DNA of 64,000 nucleotides from UBA1930 sp943371535 (GTDB lineage Bacteria > Bacteroidota > Bacteroidia > Chitinophagales > Chitinophagaceae), in NCBI GenBank assembly GCA_943371535.1, contig CALRVE020000007.1:1-64000 (forward strand). The letters run 5' to 3'. Shown here in pieces: positions 16,871 to 25,876 of this stretch. Below the pieces are notes generated by a model. That model did no database searches and was not told the DNA's origin. It was given only the letters and a program-made list of their open reading frames with translations. Position 1 is the stretch's first letter; the number at the start of each line of letters is the position of its first letter. The position numbers and the translations under genes were made by a program.

Positions 16871-18727
16871 TTAACGTTCTGGTTGAAGTTCCCAATGTTC
16901 TGGGCTTCTCCAAAGAGACGATAATAATAACTCTCTCATAAAGAAAAATTCTCTTGGTATTTTATCGTACATTTTTGAAAATAATTCTTCATGACCAAAT
17001 AATTCTTGTTTCCAAGGTTCACGATCTATGGTCATGATTTTAGCAAAATCTTCTCTGCCAAAATTTTCAATACCTGTCCAATCCATATCTTCAAAACGAG
17101 GCATCCAACCAATAGGACTTTCAACAGATGACGCACCACCATGTACACGTTGTACAATCCATTTTAATACCCTCATATTATCGCCAAAACCTGGCCATAA
17201 GAATTTCCCATCTTCATCTTTTCTAAACCAGTTTACACCAAATATTCTAGGGGCATTATTTAATGTTCTACCAAATTGCAACCAATGTGTAATATAATCG
17301 CCAATATGATAACCCATAAATGGTAGCATTGCAAATGGATCTCTTCTTACTTTACCAATTTCACCAAATGCAGCAGCAGTCATTTCACTACCCATTGTTG
17401 CAGCAGCATATACACCAAAGTTCCAATTAAATGCTTGATATACTAATGGCATTGTGGTACTTCTTCTTCCACCAAAAACAAATGCTTCAATATGCACTCC
17501 TTTAGGATTATTCCATTCACTATCAATGGCAGGATTTTGCATTGCAGGAGCTGTAAATCTTGAGTTAGGATGTGCAGCAGGTTTACCACTACTTGGGTCG
17601 TAAGGTTTACCATGCCAATCGGTTAAGCCTTCTGGAATTTCTTTGGTTAAACCTTCCCACCAAACATCACCATCTGTTGTAATAGCAACGTTGGTAAAAA
17701 TTGTGTTGCCTTTAATGCTTTCCATTGCATTAGGATTGGTATGATAGTTAGTACCTGGAGCTACACCAAAGTAACCAGCTTCCGGATTTATTGCATATAG
17801 CTTTCCGTCGTCCCCTTTATGTATCCAAGCAATATCATCTCCAACTGTTGTTACTTTCCAATCATCTACTCCTTTAGAAGGAATCATCATAGAGAAATTG
17901 GTTTTGCCACAAGCACTGGGAAAAGCAGCAGCAACATAAGTTTTTTGTTTTTCAGGAGATTCAACCCCTAATATCAACATGTGTTCGGCAAGCCAACCTT
18001 CTTCTCTACCCATAACACTTGCAATACGCAATGCAAAGCATTTTTTCCCCATTAATGCATTGCCACCGTAACCACTACCATAAGAAATAATTAATCGTTC
18101 TTCTGGAAAATGTGAAATGTATTTTGTAGTAGGATTATTAGGCCATAAACTATCTTTTTCATTGGCTCCTAATGGTGCACCAACAGTGTGTAAACATTTA
18201 ACAAATCCATCCTTTTCTAAATAAGGATATATACTTTCACCCATACGAGTCATAATATGCATGTTTACTACTACATACTCAGAATCGGTTAATTGTACTC
18301 CATATCTTGCATAAGGAGAACCAATAGGACCCATACAAAATGGAATTACATAAAGCGTTCTACCACTCATTGAATCTGCTAAAAGCCCGTTGAGAATATT
18401 TTTCATTTCTATTGGATCCATCCAATTATTGGTAGGACCAGCATTTTCTTTTACACGACTACAAATAAAAGTTTTATCTTCTACCCTAGCAACATCACTT
18501 GGGTCGCTAAAGCAAGCAAAACTATTAGGTCTTTTTTCAGGATTTAATTTTTTAAATGTGCCTTTCTTAACCAACGCTTCACAAAGGTTATCATACTCTT
18601 GTTTGGAGCCATCGCACCAATAAACCGAAGATGCATTACAATAATTAGCAATGGCTTTTACCCATTGCTCAAGTTCAACTCTTGCAGGAGTTGTTGTTTC
18701 AAATGGAAATTTTGTTTCTGTAAACAT
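16871..18727 (-). CDS. pckG: Phosphoenolpyruvate carboxykinase (GTP)
   Basis: The 618-residue protein is full length for GTP-dependent PEPCK, which converts oxaloacetate and GTP to PEP, GDP and CO2. It shows the kinase-1 P-loop AAFPSACGKTNFSMM (about 271-285), the metal-binding VGDDIAWI segment, the substrate loop FGGRRSTTMPLVYQ and the nucleotide-site segment FGVNWFRKD. It acts in the cytosol in gluconeogenesis or anaplerosis. It is transcribed divergently from the TonB receptor gene and is ended by a strong hairpin at 16745-16807. Confidence 0.97.
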   Translation of the reverse strand: MFTETKFPFETTTPARVELEQWVKAIANYCNASSVYWCDGSKQEYDNLCEALVKKGTFKKLNPEKRPNSFACFSDPSDVARVEDKTFICSRVKENAGPTNNWMDPIEMKNILNGLLADSMSGRTLYVIPFCMGPIGSPYARYGVQLTDSEYVVVNMHIMTRMGESIYPYLEKDGFVKCLHTVGAPLGANEKDSLWPNNPTTKYISHFPEERLIISYGSGYGGNALMGKKCFALRIASVMGREEGWLAEHMLILGVESPEKQKTYVAAAFPSACGKTNFSMMIPSKGVDDWKVTTVGDDIAWIHKGDDGKLYAINPEAGYFGVAPGTNYHTNPNAMESIKGNTIFTNVAITTDGDVWWEGLTKEIPEGLTDWHGKPYDPSSGKPAAHPNSRFTAPAMQNPAIDSEWNNPKGVHIEAFVFGGRRSTTMPLVYQAFNWNFGVYAAATMGSEMTAAAFGEIGKVRRDPFAMLPFMGYHIGDYITHWLQFGRTLNNAPRIFGVNWFRKDEDGKFLWPGFGDNMRVLKWIVQRVHGGASSVESPIGWMPRFEDMDWTGIENFGREDFAKIMTIDREPWKQELFGHEELFSKMYDKIPREFFFMRELLLSSLWRSPEHWELQPER

Positions 18728-19060
18728 GTTACATGTATTTTAAAGATGATTATTAAAAGTGTCTGATAACTAATAGGCAATAAATAATTTTTTTCGGTGT
18801 ATCAGAATCGCTTCGATTGCGAATGCAAGTTGAAATATTTTAACTTCCTATAAAATGATATCTATCATTTGAAAATTCACAATATTCTACTATCGTAAAA
18901 ATAGCTCATTCATTACATGCATACTACTTTATTTTATTCATATTAATTGGCTAATTCAATCAATCATTATTCTACTTCAAAAAATAAAAAATCTAATTTG
19001 AAAAATAATTTGGTTTATGTTATAAACCAGTTTATGTTTGCATTATCAAAACGAAATTGG
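18728..19060. other. Divergent promoter region of pckG and the TonB receptor gene
   Basis: This 333-bp stretch separates divergent genes. It contains an 18-bp near-palindrome, aaatgata-tc-tatcattt, at 18853-18870. A weak TTG-started frame from 18947 extends the receptor gene without a signal peptide and is judged not to be the real start. No RNA gene is visible. Confidence 0.5.
18853..18870. promoter_or_regulatory. Palindromic operator candidate
   Basis: Two 8-bp arms, aaatgata and tatcattt, are separated by 2 nt midway between divergent pckG and the TonB receptor gene. Size and location suit a dimeric regulator. No regulator gene is adjacent. Confidence 0.35.
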
Positions 19061-21298
19061 ATGAAGAAGATGATATTACCTTGGATATTTGTTCTACTAG
19101 CTTTTGCAACAGCAATGGCACAAACCACTATTCGAGGAAATGTAAAAGATAATAGAAATAGACCTCTCAGTGCTGTAAGTATAACACTAGTGAATAGTTA
19201 CGATGGGGCTACTACAGACTCATTAGGAAACTTTTCATTTACCACAACAGAAAAAGGATTGTTTGTATTAGAAGCAAAAATAGTTGGTTATACAACCGCC
19301 AACCAATCTATCCAAATTTCTACAGAAACTATACAAGTAAAATTTTTATTGAAAGAAGAAATTAGCGAATTAAAAGCAGTAATTGTTAGTGCTGGAAGCT
19401 TTGAAGCAGGCGATAAAAAAAGAGCTGCTACAGTTTTATCGGCCTTAGATGTTTACACAACTGGTGGTGCCAATGCCGATATTACTAGTGCAGTTAAAAC
19501 CTTACCTGGAGCACAACAAGTAGGTGAACAAGAAGGCTTATTTGTACGTGGTGGTGCTGGCTATGAAACCAAACAAATGATTGATGGCATGGTAGTCAAT
19601 AATCCATTTTTTTCAGGTGCTCCAGACATTGCAACAAGAGGCCGATTTTCTCCATCATTATTTAAAGGCAATGTATTTAGCACAGGTGGTTATAGTGCAT
19701 TGTATGGTCAGGCTTTGAGCAGTGTTTTATTATTAGAAAGTATTGATTTACCTAACCGTTCAGAAGCTAGTGCATCTATTACTACAGTGTTTGTTGGTGC
19801 TGGTTTTCAGCATTTAGATAAAAACAAAAAATCGTCTTATGGTATTAATTATGGTTATACCAATTTATTGCCTTACTTCTCTATAGTGAAACAAAAACCA
19901 GATTATTTTGCCATGCCTGAATTTCATAGTAGCGATGCTAACTTTAGAATAAAAACGAAAAGAGGTGGTATGATAAAATACTATACCACTTTTGCTACTA
20001 GTAAATTAGGATTAAGAAATCCCGATATTGATAGTGCTGCTTTAAAAAATGCTTTTGGTTTAGACAATTTAAATTGGTACAATAACTTATCGTACAGAGA
20101 AAATTTAGGTAAAGGCTGGAAAATGCAATTGGGCTTAAGTTACAGCACCAATGTAGATAAGATTAATAATACCATTCAAAACCAATCAAACCAACCCATT
20201 ACAACTTCTATTGGTTATATAGATGGAAAAAATTTTGCACTAAAAAGTACACAAGATTTATCGCAAGCTAGAGCTGTTTTTGAAAAAAGAATTAAAGGAA
20301 TTAGTGCAGCAAGATTTGGAGCAGAATATTGGTTTGCCCATAACAAAACTGAATTTGGTGGCTTTACCTCTACTCTCAAAGATCATTTCACCTCTGTATT
20401 TGGCGAAGTGGATGTTTATATAACCAACGGATTGGCTTTAAAAACTGGTGCAAGATTTGAACATTCAAGCATATTGAAAAAAGCCAATATTGCACCCCGT
20501 TTATCATTAGCATACAAAGCTGGAAAAAATGCACAAATGAGTTTGGCATATGGCGAATTTTATCAAAAGCCAGAGAATAATCAACTTATTAATAATGCAA
20601 ACGGAAATGCATTACCAATTGGTTATACAAAAGCCACACACTATTTGGTGAATTACATAAAAACAACCAATCTACAAACCTTTAGAGTAGAAGCATACTA
20701 TAAAAAGTACAACAACTTAGTAAAAACATTCCCCGATTCCAATACTCTTGGAACTGGCTATGCACAAGGATTTGAGATTTTTTGGAGAGATAAAAAATCT
20801 ATTAAAAATATTGACTACTGGATTAGTTATAGCTACCTAGATACTAAAAGAGATTTTTTAAACTATCCTACACAAATGCAACCAACATTTGCTACACCAC
20901 ACACATTTAATTTGGTAACTAAAACTTTTGTTACTAAATGGAAAACAGGGTTTAATGCTACTTATACTTTTGCAACAGGACGACCATATTACGATATTGC
21001 TTTTACCAATAGCAAATTTGAAATTAGAGATCAAGGCACTACTAAAAACTTTCATAACCTTGGTTTTAGCCTAAACTATTTGCCCAACTTAGGCAAGCAA
21101 AATGCAAAAACATTTATTGTATTGGTTGCAAGTGTTACCAATGCTTTAAACTTTAATCAAGAGTTTGGATACAGATATTCTTATAACGGACAAAATAAAG
21201 TTGCAGTAACACCTCCTGCCAAACAATTCTTTTTTATTGGTTGCTTTTTAAGTTGGGGAGTAGATAAAAGTCAGGATGCGATTAATAATAATTTATAA
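19061..21298 (+). CDS. TonB-dependent receptor with carboxypeptidase-like N domain
   Basis: From the ATG at 19061 the product is 745 residues. It starts with a good signal peptide (MKKMILPWIFVLLAFATAMA), followed by a carboxypeptidase-regulatory-like domain (TTIRGNVKDNRNRPLSAVSI), a plug domain (AVKTLPGAQQVGEQEGLFVRGG) and a beta-barrel that closes at the C terminus. Upstream ATG (19034) and TTG (18947) starts add a stretch that would bury the signal peptide. No SusD-like partner gene follows, so this is not a standard SusCD pair. Substrate unknown; metal complexes, cobalamin or small organics are possible. Confidence 0.9.
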   Translation: MKKMILPWIFVLLAFATAMAQTTIRGNVKDNRNRPLSAVSITLVNSYDGATTDSLGNFSFTTTEKGLFVLEAKIVGYTTANQSIQISTETIQVKFLLKEEISELKAVIVSAGSFEAGDKKRAATVLSALDVYTTGGANADITSAVKTLPGAQQVGEQEGLFVRGGAGYETKQMIDGMVVNNPFFSGAPDIATRGRFSPSLFKGNVFSTGGYSALYGQALSSVLLLESIDLPNRSEASASITTVFVGAGFQHLDKNKKSSYGINYGYTNLLPYFSIVKQKPDYFAMPEFHSSDANFRIKTKRGGMIKYYTTFATSKLGLRNPDIDSAALKNAFGLDNLNWYNNLSYRENLGKGWKMQLGLSYSTNVDKINNTIQNQSNQPITTSIGYIDGKNFALKSTQDLSQARAVFEKRIKGISAARFGAEYWFAHNKTEFGGFTSTLKDHFTSVFGEVDVYITNGLALKTGARFEHSSILKKANIAPRLSLAYKAGKNAQMSLAYGEFYQKPENNQLINNANGNALPIGYTKATHYLVNYIKTTNLQTFRVEAYYKKYNNLVKTFPDSNTLGTGYAQGFEIFWRDKKSIKNIDYWISYSYLDTKRDFLNYPTQMQPTFATPHTFNLVTKTFVTKWKTGFNATYTFATGRPYYDIAFTNSKFEIRDQGTTKNFHNLGFSLNYLPNLGKQNAKTFIVLVASVTNALNFNQEFGYRYSYNGQNKVAVTPPAKQFFFIGCFLSWGVDKSQDAINNNL

Positions 21299-21353
21299 GG
21301 TGAGTGGCAAGTAGAGAATCGTGAGTGGTGAATGGATATCAAAATAGAAAAAA

Positions 21354-21388
21354 CTAAATAAATAAAAACTAAATAAATAAAAACTAAA
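21354..21388. repeat. 15-bp tandem repeat
   Basis: The unit ctaaataaataaaaa occurs twice in a row (21354-21368, 21369-21383) with a partial third copy. Just upstream (21299-21335) is a gtgagtggtgaatgg-type simple repeat of the same kind that is found, inverted, within the uvrA coding sequence at 62750-62783. Confidence 0.6.
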
Positions 21389-21481
21389 ACTCTATTAATT
21401 ATATCATTTCGACGATAGGAGAAATCTGCTACTTAGTAAGAGTAAAAAACTAAATTCTACAACAATTAAAAACTAAAAATT

Positions 21482-22114
21482 ATGAAACAGTTATTTATTG
21501 CAGTATGCATGTTGGTATCAACAATTGGTTTTTCACAAAGTGAAAAGTATATGCAAACAATGGGAGCAACCTTACAACAAATGGGTAGTGCTAAAACAGG
21601 TGAAGAAATGATTGCTGTTGCACAAAAGTTTGAACGTATTGGCGATGCAGAAAAAACACAATGGCTACCATACTACTATGCTGCCATACTTAAATCTAGA
21701 ATGAGCATGATGGGTGTTGGTGGCGATAAAGATGCAACTGCCGACCAAGCATCAGCCTTAATAGAAAAAGCTGAAGCTATTGAAAAAAACAATAGTGAAA
21801 TCACCTGTATTAAAAGTATGATTGCAACTGCAAAAATGTTGGTAGATCCACAAGCAAGATTTATGCAGTATGGTATGCAAGCAACTAAGTTTTTAGAAGA
21901 AGCAAAAAAGTTAGATGCTGCTAATCCTCGTCCTTATATGTTACAAGCCATTAATTTAAAAGAAACACCCGAGCAATATGGTGGTGGTTGCAAAACAGCA
22001 AAACCATTGGCTGAAAAAGGATTAGCCTTGTACAATGCTGCAAAATCAATCAGTCCTATACATCCAAACTGGGGAAAAGAAACAGTAGAAGAAATAATCA
22101 ATGCTTGTAAATGA
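21482..22114 (+). CDS. Secreted helical (TPR-like) protein, paralog 1
   Basis: The 210-residue product has a signal peptide (MKQLFIAVCMLVSTIGFSQ) and an all-helical body rich in A, K, E and M. Conserved segments are WLPYYYAAILKSRM (about 59-72), ITCIKSM, NPRPYMLQAINL and YGGGCKTAKPLAEKGL. The arrangement resembles TPR-type helical hairpins. The next gene encodes a paralog with the same landmarks. Function unknown; probably periplasmic. Confidence 0.75.
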   Translation: MKQLFIAVCMLVSTIGFSQSEKYMQTMGATLQQMGSAKTGEEMIAVAQKFERIGDAEKTQWLPYYYAAILKSRMSMMGVGGDKDATADQASALIEKAEAIEKNNSEITCIKSMIATAKMLVDPQARFMQYGMQATKFLEEAKKLDAANPRPYMLQAINLKETPEQYGGGCKTAKPLAEKGLALYNAAKSISPIHPNWGKETVEEIINACK

Positions 22115-22158
22115 AAATTGTTAATGTAAAATTCTACATCAATCAAAAAATATTTTGC

Positions 22159-22785
22159 ATGAAAAAAATTATTTTACTGCTATTGGCAACTGTGTTCATG
22201 AATTCAGCAAAAAGCCAAAACATAACATTCGATTCGGCAATGCAACAAACAATGAGTTCATTTAAAGAATTAAAAACAGTTGAAGATTTAAATGTTGCAA
22301 TACAGTCTTTCTCTAACATAGCAGAAAAAAATTCTGCTGAATGGTTACCCAACTATTATGCAGCCTATTTACAAGCAAGATTTGCTATTAATAGAAAGGG
22401 GAATATTAGTAATTTAGCAGATAGTGCAAATATGTTTTTTGAACGTGTAGAAAAGCTAATAATAAATAGTGAAACAGAATGTTTAAAAGCAATGGTAGCA
22501 TTTGCAAAAATGAGAGCTAATCCATCACAAACTGAATCTTTTTTACAAGAAGCAATGATGGCCATTGAACAAGCAAGAAAATTGGATAGTTTAAACCCAA
22601 GAACCTATTTAATTGAAGCAGAAGCTATGTTTAATGTACCAGAGGAATATGGAGGAGGTTGTGCTGTAGCTAAGTCTTTAGCACAAAAAGGCTTAAGCTT
22701 ATTCAATGTATATAAAACAAAAAGTACCATTCATCCAGCTTGGGGTAAAGCAAATGGAGAAGCTATATTAAATAGGTGTAAATAA
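22159..22785 (+). CDS. Secreted helical (TPR-like) protein, paralog 2
   Basis: The 208-residue product from the ATG at 22159 has a signal peptide (MKKIILLLLATVFMNSAKSQ). An earlier ATG at 22111 overlaps the stop of the preceding gene but puts an odd extension ahead of the signal. It repeats the landmarks of its neighbour: EWLPNYYAAYLQARF, ETECLKAM, NPRTYLIEAEAMF, EYGGGCAVAKSLAQKGL, then HPAWGKANGEAI. The pair is a local tandem duplication that has diverged considerably. Function unknown. Confidence 0.75.
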   Translation: MKKIILLLLATVFMNSAKSQNITFDSAMQQTMSSFKELKTVEDLNVAIQSFSNIAEKNSAEWLPNYYAAYLQARFAINRKGNISNLADSANMFFERVEKLIINSETECLKAMVAFAKMRANPSQTESFLQEAMMAIEQARKLDSLNPRTYLIEAEAMFNVPEEYGGGCAVAKSLAQKGLSLFNVYKTKSTIHPAWGKANGEAILNRCK

Positions 22786-22814
22786 TAATTCTATAAATTA
22801 AATAATCTTTTACA

Positions 22815-23405
22815 ATGGATAACGATAGCAAATTTTCTCCTATTGAAAGTCTTGCAATTATTGAAGGCATGATTAATAAAGCTAAAAATAATTTTAGCGA
22901 TGATAGTTTGTTGTATTTATTATGGGGTTGGGTGGTTTTCTTTTGTTCTATTATTCATTTTATTTTGCTCAAACTGAGTATAGTACAACATCCTGAAATG
23001 GTTTGGATGCTTACATGGGTTGCAGCAATTGTACAAATTATCTATTTGATAAAACAAAAGAAAAAAGAAAGAGTAAAAACTTATGCCGATGAAATCATCA
23101 GCTTTCTATGGATTTGCTTTGGTATTAGTATGTTTACCATAACCTTTATTTTCGCAAGAATGAACACTTGGATTGTAATGTATCCTATTGCATTGTTGCT
23201 CTATGGTTTTCCAACATTTTTAACTGGCATTATTATGAAATTTAAACCATTGAAAATTGGAGGAATTATTTGTTGGCTATTATCGATTGGTGCAACTTTT
23301 ATTGAACCAGTATATGCATTACTATTTTTAGCTATTGCTATGTTAGCAGCATGGATAATTCCTGGATATTTATTGAAAGTTAGATTTAAAAAACAAACTG
23401 CATGA
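22815..23405 (+). CDS. Integral membrane protein, paralog 1 of a pair
   Basis: The 196-residue protein begins with a cytosolic stretch (SLAIIEGMINKAKNNFSDDSLLYLLWGW, about 13-40) and continues with about five membrane segments. The next gene encodes a related protein with the same opening pattern (ESLQLITSMIQKAKSSY...ILWG). Its stop overlaps the next start by 4 bp. The module ends in a winged-helix regulator gene, so a regulated membrane function is inferred; no specific activity can be assigned. Confidence 0.7.
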   Translation: MDNDSKFSPIESLAIIEGMINKAKNNFSDDSLLYLLWGWVVFFCSIIHFILLKLSIVQHPEMVWMLTWVAAIVQIIYLIKQKKKERVKTYADEIISFLWICFGISMFTITFIFARMNTWIVMYPIALLLYGFPTFLTGIIMKFKPLKIGGIICWLLSIGATFIEPVYALLFLAIAMLAAWIIPGYLLKVRFKKQTA

Positions 23406-24091
23406 GTAAGGAAAAACAACTAACCGAGCAAGAGAGTTTACAACTCATTACTTCCATGATTCAAAAAGCTAAATCTAGCTATCATGACAGAGGTACAGGT
23501 TCTATTTTATGGGGAACTGTAGTGGCTATTGCATCGTTTGTAACATATCTACAACGTGAATACGATTTTAAACTTCCCTTCGATATTTTCTTAATTGTGG
23601 TTGGTGCAATCATTCCACAAATATTTATTTCTATACAAGAAAGTAAAGACAAAACAAGGATTAAAAAGTTTGAAGATTCGGCTGTAGACAGTATTTGGTT
23701 GGTATTTGGCATTACACTTTTTGGTTTAACCTTTTACCAAAATGTAGTAGGCAGTGTAACCAATACCTTAATTAATGAAGAAGGATGGCAAATGATGAAG
23801 CATTACTTAAATGGAAGTAAACCAGATGAAGTTATGAGGCCCTTCCCTCCTAGCATGTATTCAATTTATGTATTGATGTATGCAATGCCAACCTTAGTAA
23901 CAGGATTAGCAAAGCAATTTAAACCCATGATTTATGGGGCAATAATTACCTATGGCTTATTTATTGCATCGTGTTTTACGGAATCAAAATATGATATGTT
24001 ATTTGGAACAATAGCAGCCATTGTATGTTGGTTTATTCCAGGTATTATTTTAAGACGTAGTTATTTGAAGCAAAAGAACTCCAATGTTTAA
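23402..24091 (+). CDS. Integral membrane protein, paralog 2 of a pair
   Basis: The 229-residue protein shares the layout of its neighbour: N-terminal helix with Q-K-A-K, then about five membrane segments, ending in a Trp-Phe-Ile-Pro-Gly motif (CWFIPGIIL) like AWIIPGYLL in the first protein. It carries a loop insertion (about 115-150) not present in the first copy. It overlaps both neighbours (4 bp and 8 bp), so the three genes are translationally coupled. No characterised family recognised. Confidence 0.7.
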   Translation: MSKEKQLTEQESLQLITSMIQKAKSSYHDRGTGSILWGTVVAIASFVTYLQREYDFKLPFDIFLIVVGAIIPQIFISIQESKDKTRIKKFEDSAVDSIWLVFGITLFGLTFYQNVVGSVTNTLINEEGWQMMKHYLNGSKPDEVMRPFPPSMYSIYVLMYAMPTLVTGLAKQFKPMIYGAIITYGLFIASCFTESKYDMLFGTIAAIVCWFIPGIILRRSYLKQKNSNV

Positions 24092-24377
24092 AGAACTAGA
24101 TCCCATATTACACTCTCAATTACGGCTTGCCATCATGAGTTTACTCATTGGTGTTAAGGAAGCTGAGTTTACTTTTATAAAAGAAAAAACAAATGCAACT
24201 GCAGGCAATTTAAGTGTACAAGTTCAAAAACTAAAAGATGCAGGTTATATTGAAGTGAATAAACAATTTAAAGATAATTACCCTTTAACTACTTGTGCAA
24301 TTACTAAAATGGGTATTGCTGCATTTGAAGCTTATGTAACGGCATTACAAGAATATTTGCAAGTGGGGAAAAAATAA
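24084..24377 (+). CDS. Small winged-helix transcriptional regulator (HTH_34 type)
   Basis: The 97-residue protein is a single winged-helix domain: LDPILHSQLRLAIMSLL (about 4-20), a recognition-helix region NLSVQVQKLKDAGYIEV and a wing with P-L-T-T-C-A-I-T-K. This matches the short MarR/ArsR-like HTH_34 family. It overlaps the upstream membrane-protein gene by 8 bp, so it probably regulates its own operon. No effector-binding domain is present; membrane-protein partners may signal to it, which is inference. Confidence 0.85.
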   Translation: MFKELDPILHSQLRLAIMSLLIGVKEAEFTFIKEKTNATAGNLSVQVQKLKDAGYIEVNKQFKDNYPLTTCAITKMGIAAFEAYVTALQEYLQVGKK

Positions 24378-24480
24378 ATGGAGAAAAAAACTAAAAACTA
24401 AAATGCAGAAAACTAAAGTTGGGAAGAGTTAAAAAGGAAAAAACTAAAAATAAAAGCTAGGAAATAAAGACTGAAAATAA

Positions 24481-24615
24481 AAAGGGCTTTAAAAATGTGC
24501 GAATGTGTTTGTTTGCTTCCCCTTTGCAGATAAACTACATTCGTTTTTTACAATTTACTCATCAACAGCTATCAACTTTTAATAAAATAATTTGCATCAT
24601 TTTTAAAGGCCCTTT
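24481..24615. repeat. Nested inverted repeat between convergent genes (MITE-like or terminator)
   Basis: Outer arms aaagggctttaaaaatg (24481-24497) and its near-exact reverse complement (24598-24615, one extra base) enclose about 100 bp. That interval itself holds an inner pair, cgaatgtgttt near 24500 and aaactacattcg near 24533. A-rich low-complexity sequence precedes it (24378-24480). It may be a small fold-back element or serve as terminator for the winged-helix and dps genes that converge here. Confidence 0.45.
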
Positions 24616-24622
24616 AATTGTA

Positions 24623-25099
24623 TTAAGATTTTACATGGGCTCTTAAAAACCAAGCCATCTTTTCATGATTACCCATTAATTGGGTTATTAAATCTGTTGA
24701 ATAAGCATCTTTATACTGTGTAGAAAAAACATGTACATCTTCTCTTAGCTTTATAATAATACTTTCATGATCAGATAAAAGCTCTTTTATAAAACCATGA
24801 CTATCATTTTTTTCTCTGTTCATTTCTGAAAGATGGGTTAGCTTTAAAAACCCTTTAATTGAACCTGGTGTATAATGACCAATGGTTCTAATTCGTTCTG
24901 CTACAGAATCTATAAACTGATCCAATAATTTAAATTGATTTTCAAATAATACATGTTTCTCGTAAAAATCAACTCCTTCTAAATTCCAATGTGCTATTTT
25001 AGTTTTTGCACTAAGTACAAACTCATCGGCTAATATTTTACTCAATGCTACTGCCACACTTTCAGTGTTTTTACTGGTTATTCCAAGATTTGCTTTCAT
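24623..25099 (-). CDS. dps: Dps-family ferritin-like DNA-protection protein
   Basis: The 158-residue product from the ATG at 25099 (a TTG-started extension is discounted) is a four-helix ferritin-like protein. The intersubunit ferroxidase residues are visible: His in TKIAHWNLEG, His in FYEKHVLFE, then Asp and Glu in IDSVAERIR. Dps proteins form 12-subunit shells that oxidise and store iron and protect DNA in oxidative stress or starvation. It begins a minus-strand series of stress and envelope genes. Confidence 0.93.
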   Translation of the reverse strand: MKANLGITSKNTESVAVALSKILADEFVLSAKTKIAHWNLEGVDFYEKHVLFENQFKLLDQFIDSVAERIRTIGHYTPGSIKGFLKLTHLSEMNREKNDSHGFIKELLSDHESIIIKLREDVHVFSTQYKDAYSTDLITQLMGNHEKMAWFLRAHVKS

Positions 25100-25148
25100 A
25101 ATAATTATTTTAAATGTCAATATGCGTATTAAACTGTATTTGGATATA

Positions 25149-25361
25149 CTACTTCTTGCCGTTTTGTAACTTGTATTGATATACCATATTTACTAAAGAG
25201 TCATAATATTCCTCTAAACTTTTTAAACGAATAGATGGATTTACTTCAACAGGTATTGTTATTGGCATTTCATTTAAGAAAATGTATAGCTCTGGATATT
25301 TTGTAGCAATTGTATTGGTAATAGCTAAAATATCGGTATTTACAGTTGCTTCCGTTGTCAC
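25149..25361 (-). CDS. Small hypothetical protein, 70 residues, GTG start
   Basis: The start is GTG at 25361, the only in-frame start that keeps the full frame, and it lies 3 bp downstream of the previous stop. The product is acidic at the N terminus and has LEEYYDSLVNMVYQYKLQNGKK at its C terminus, likely one helix. It contains no membrane segment or known motif. The tight spacing to both neighbours supports a real gene between the DUF2541-like gene and dps. Function unknown. Confidence 0.6.
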   Translation of the reverse strand: MTTEATVNTDILAITNTIATKYPELYIFLNEMPITIPVEVNPSIRLKSLEEYYDSLVNMVYQYKLQNGKK

Positions 25362-25364
25362 TAT

Positions 25365-25790
25365 TTATCTTTTGTTGGTTTTAAAACCCCATAAAACAAC
25401 ATGTGCTTTTTTGTCGGTTCGGTTTGGTAATGTTTTATAAATGAACACCACTTTCTTAATATTTCTTTCACCACCTTTTAAATGAATGGTTTTGCCTTCA
25501 CCTTCATCTTTAACAACATCATTCAACTGAATGGTTTCTTTTGTGTTACCAACAAAAAAGACTTCCATACTTATAAAATGAACAGGTGCATATTTAACCA
25601 TGAACTTAAGTGATGCAAATCGGTTTGCTCCTATTACCAAAACCTCATCATAATCTTTTTCAAAATTTACAGTTGTTGCTCCCAACTTTTGCCAACCAGC
25701 TTTATCACTTATTACAATTACAGGCTTTTGGGCTTGTGCAACAGTAAGACCAATGGTTGCTAAAAAGAGTAATGTTATTAATGTTTTCAT
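25365..25790 (-). CDS. Secreted DUF2541-like beta-sandwich protein
   Basis: The 141-residue product from the ATG at 25790 has a signal peptide ending VAQAQ. The mature part shows KAGWQKLGATTVNFEKDYD and then paired strands, FASLKFMVKYAPVHFISMEV and a Lys-Gly-Gly-Glu-Arg turn before IKKVVFIYKT. This pattern resembles the DUF2541/YaaI-like small periplasmic proteins. No catalytic residues can be named. It is in line with dps and a DJ-1-type gene, which suggests a stress-linked envelope role (inference). Confidence 0.65.
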   Translation of the reverse strand: MKTLITLLFLATIGLTVAQAQKPVIVISDKAGWQKLGATTVNFEKDYDEVLVIGANRFASLKFMVKYAPVHFISMEVFFVGNTKETIQLNDVVKDEGEGKTIHLKGGERNIKKVVFIYKTLPNRTDKKAHVVLWGFKTNKR

Positions 25791-25876
25791 ATGGAATATT
25801 TTAATTAAACAAAGATTCACTTATTAGTACTAGAGTAAATTACATGTATAGAAGTTAAGTTTATATATTTTACAGT

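Noticed and set aside
18947..19060. N-terminal extension of the TonB receptor from a TTG codon
   Set aside because: It would bury a strong signal peptide that begins at the ATG at 19061.
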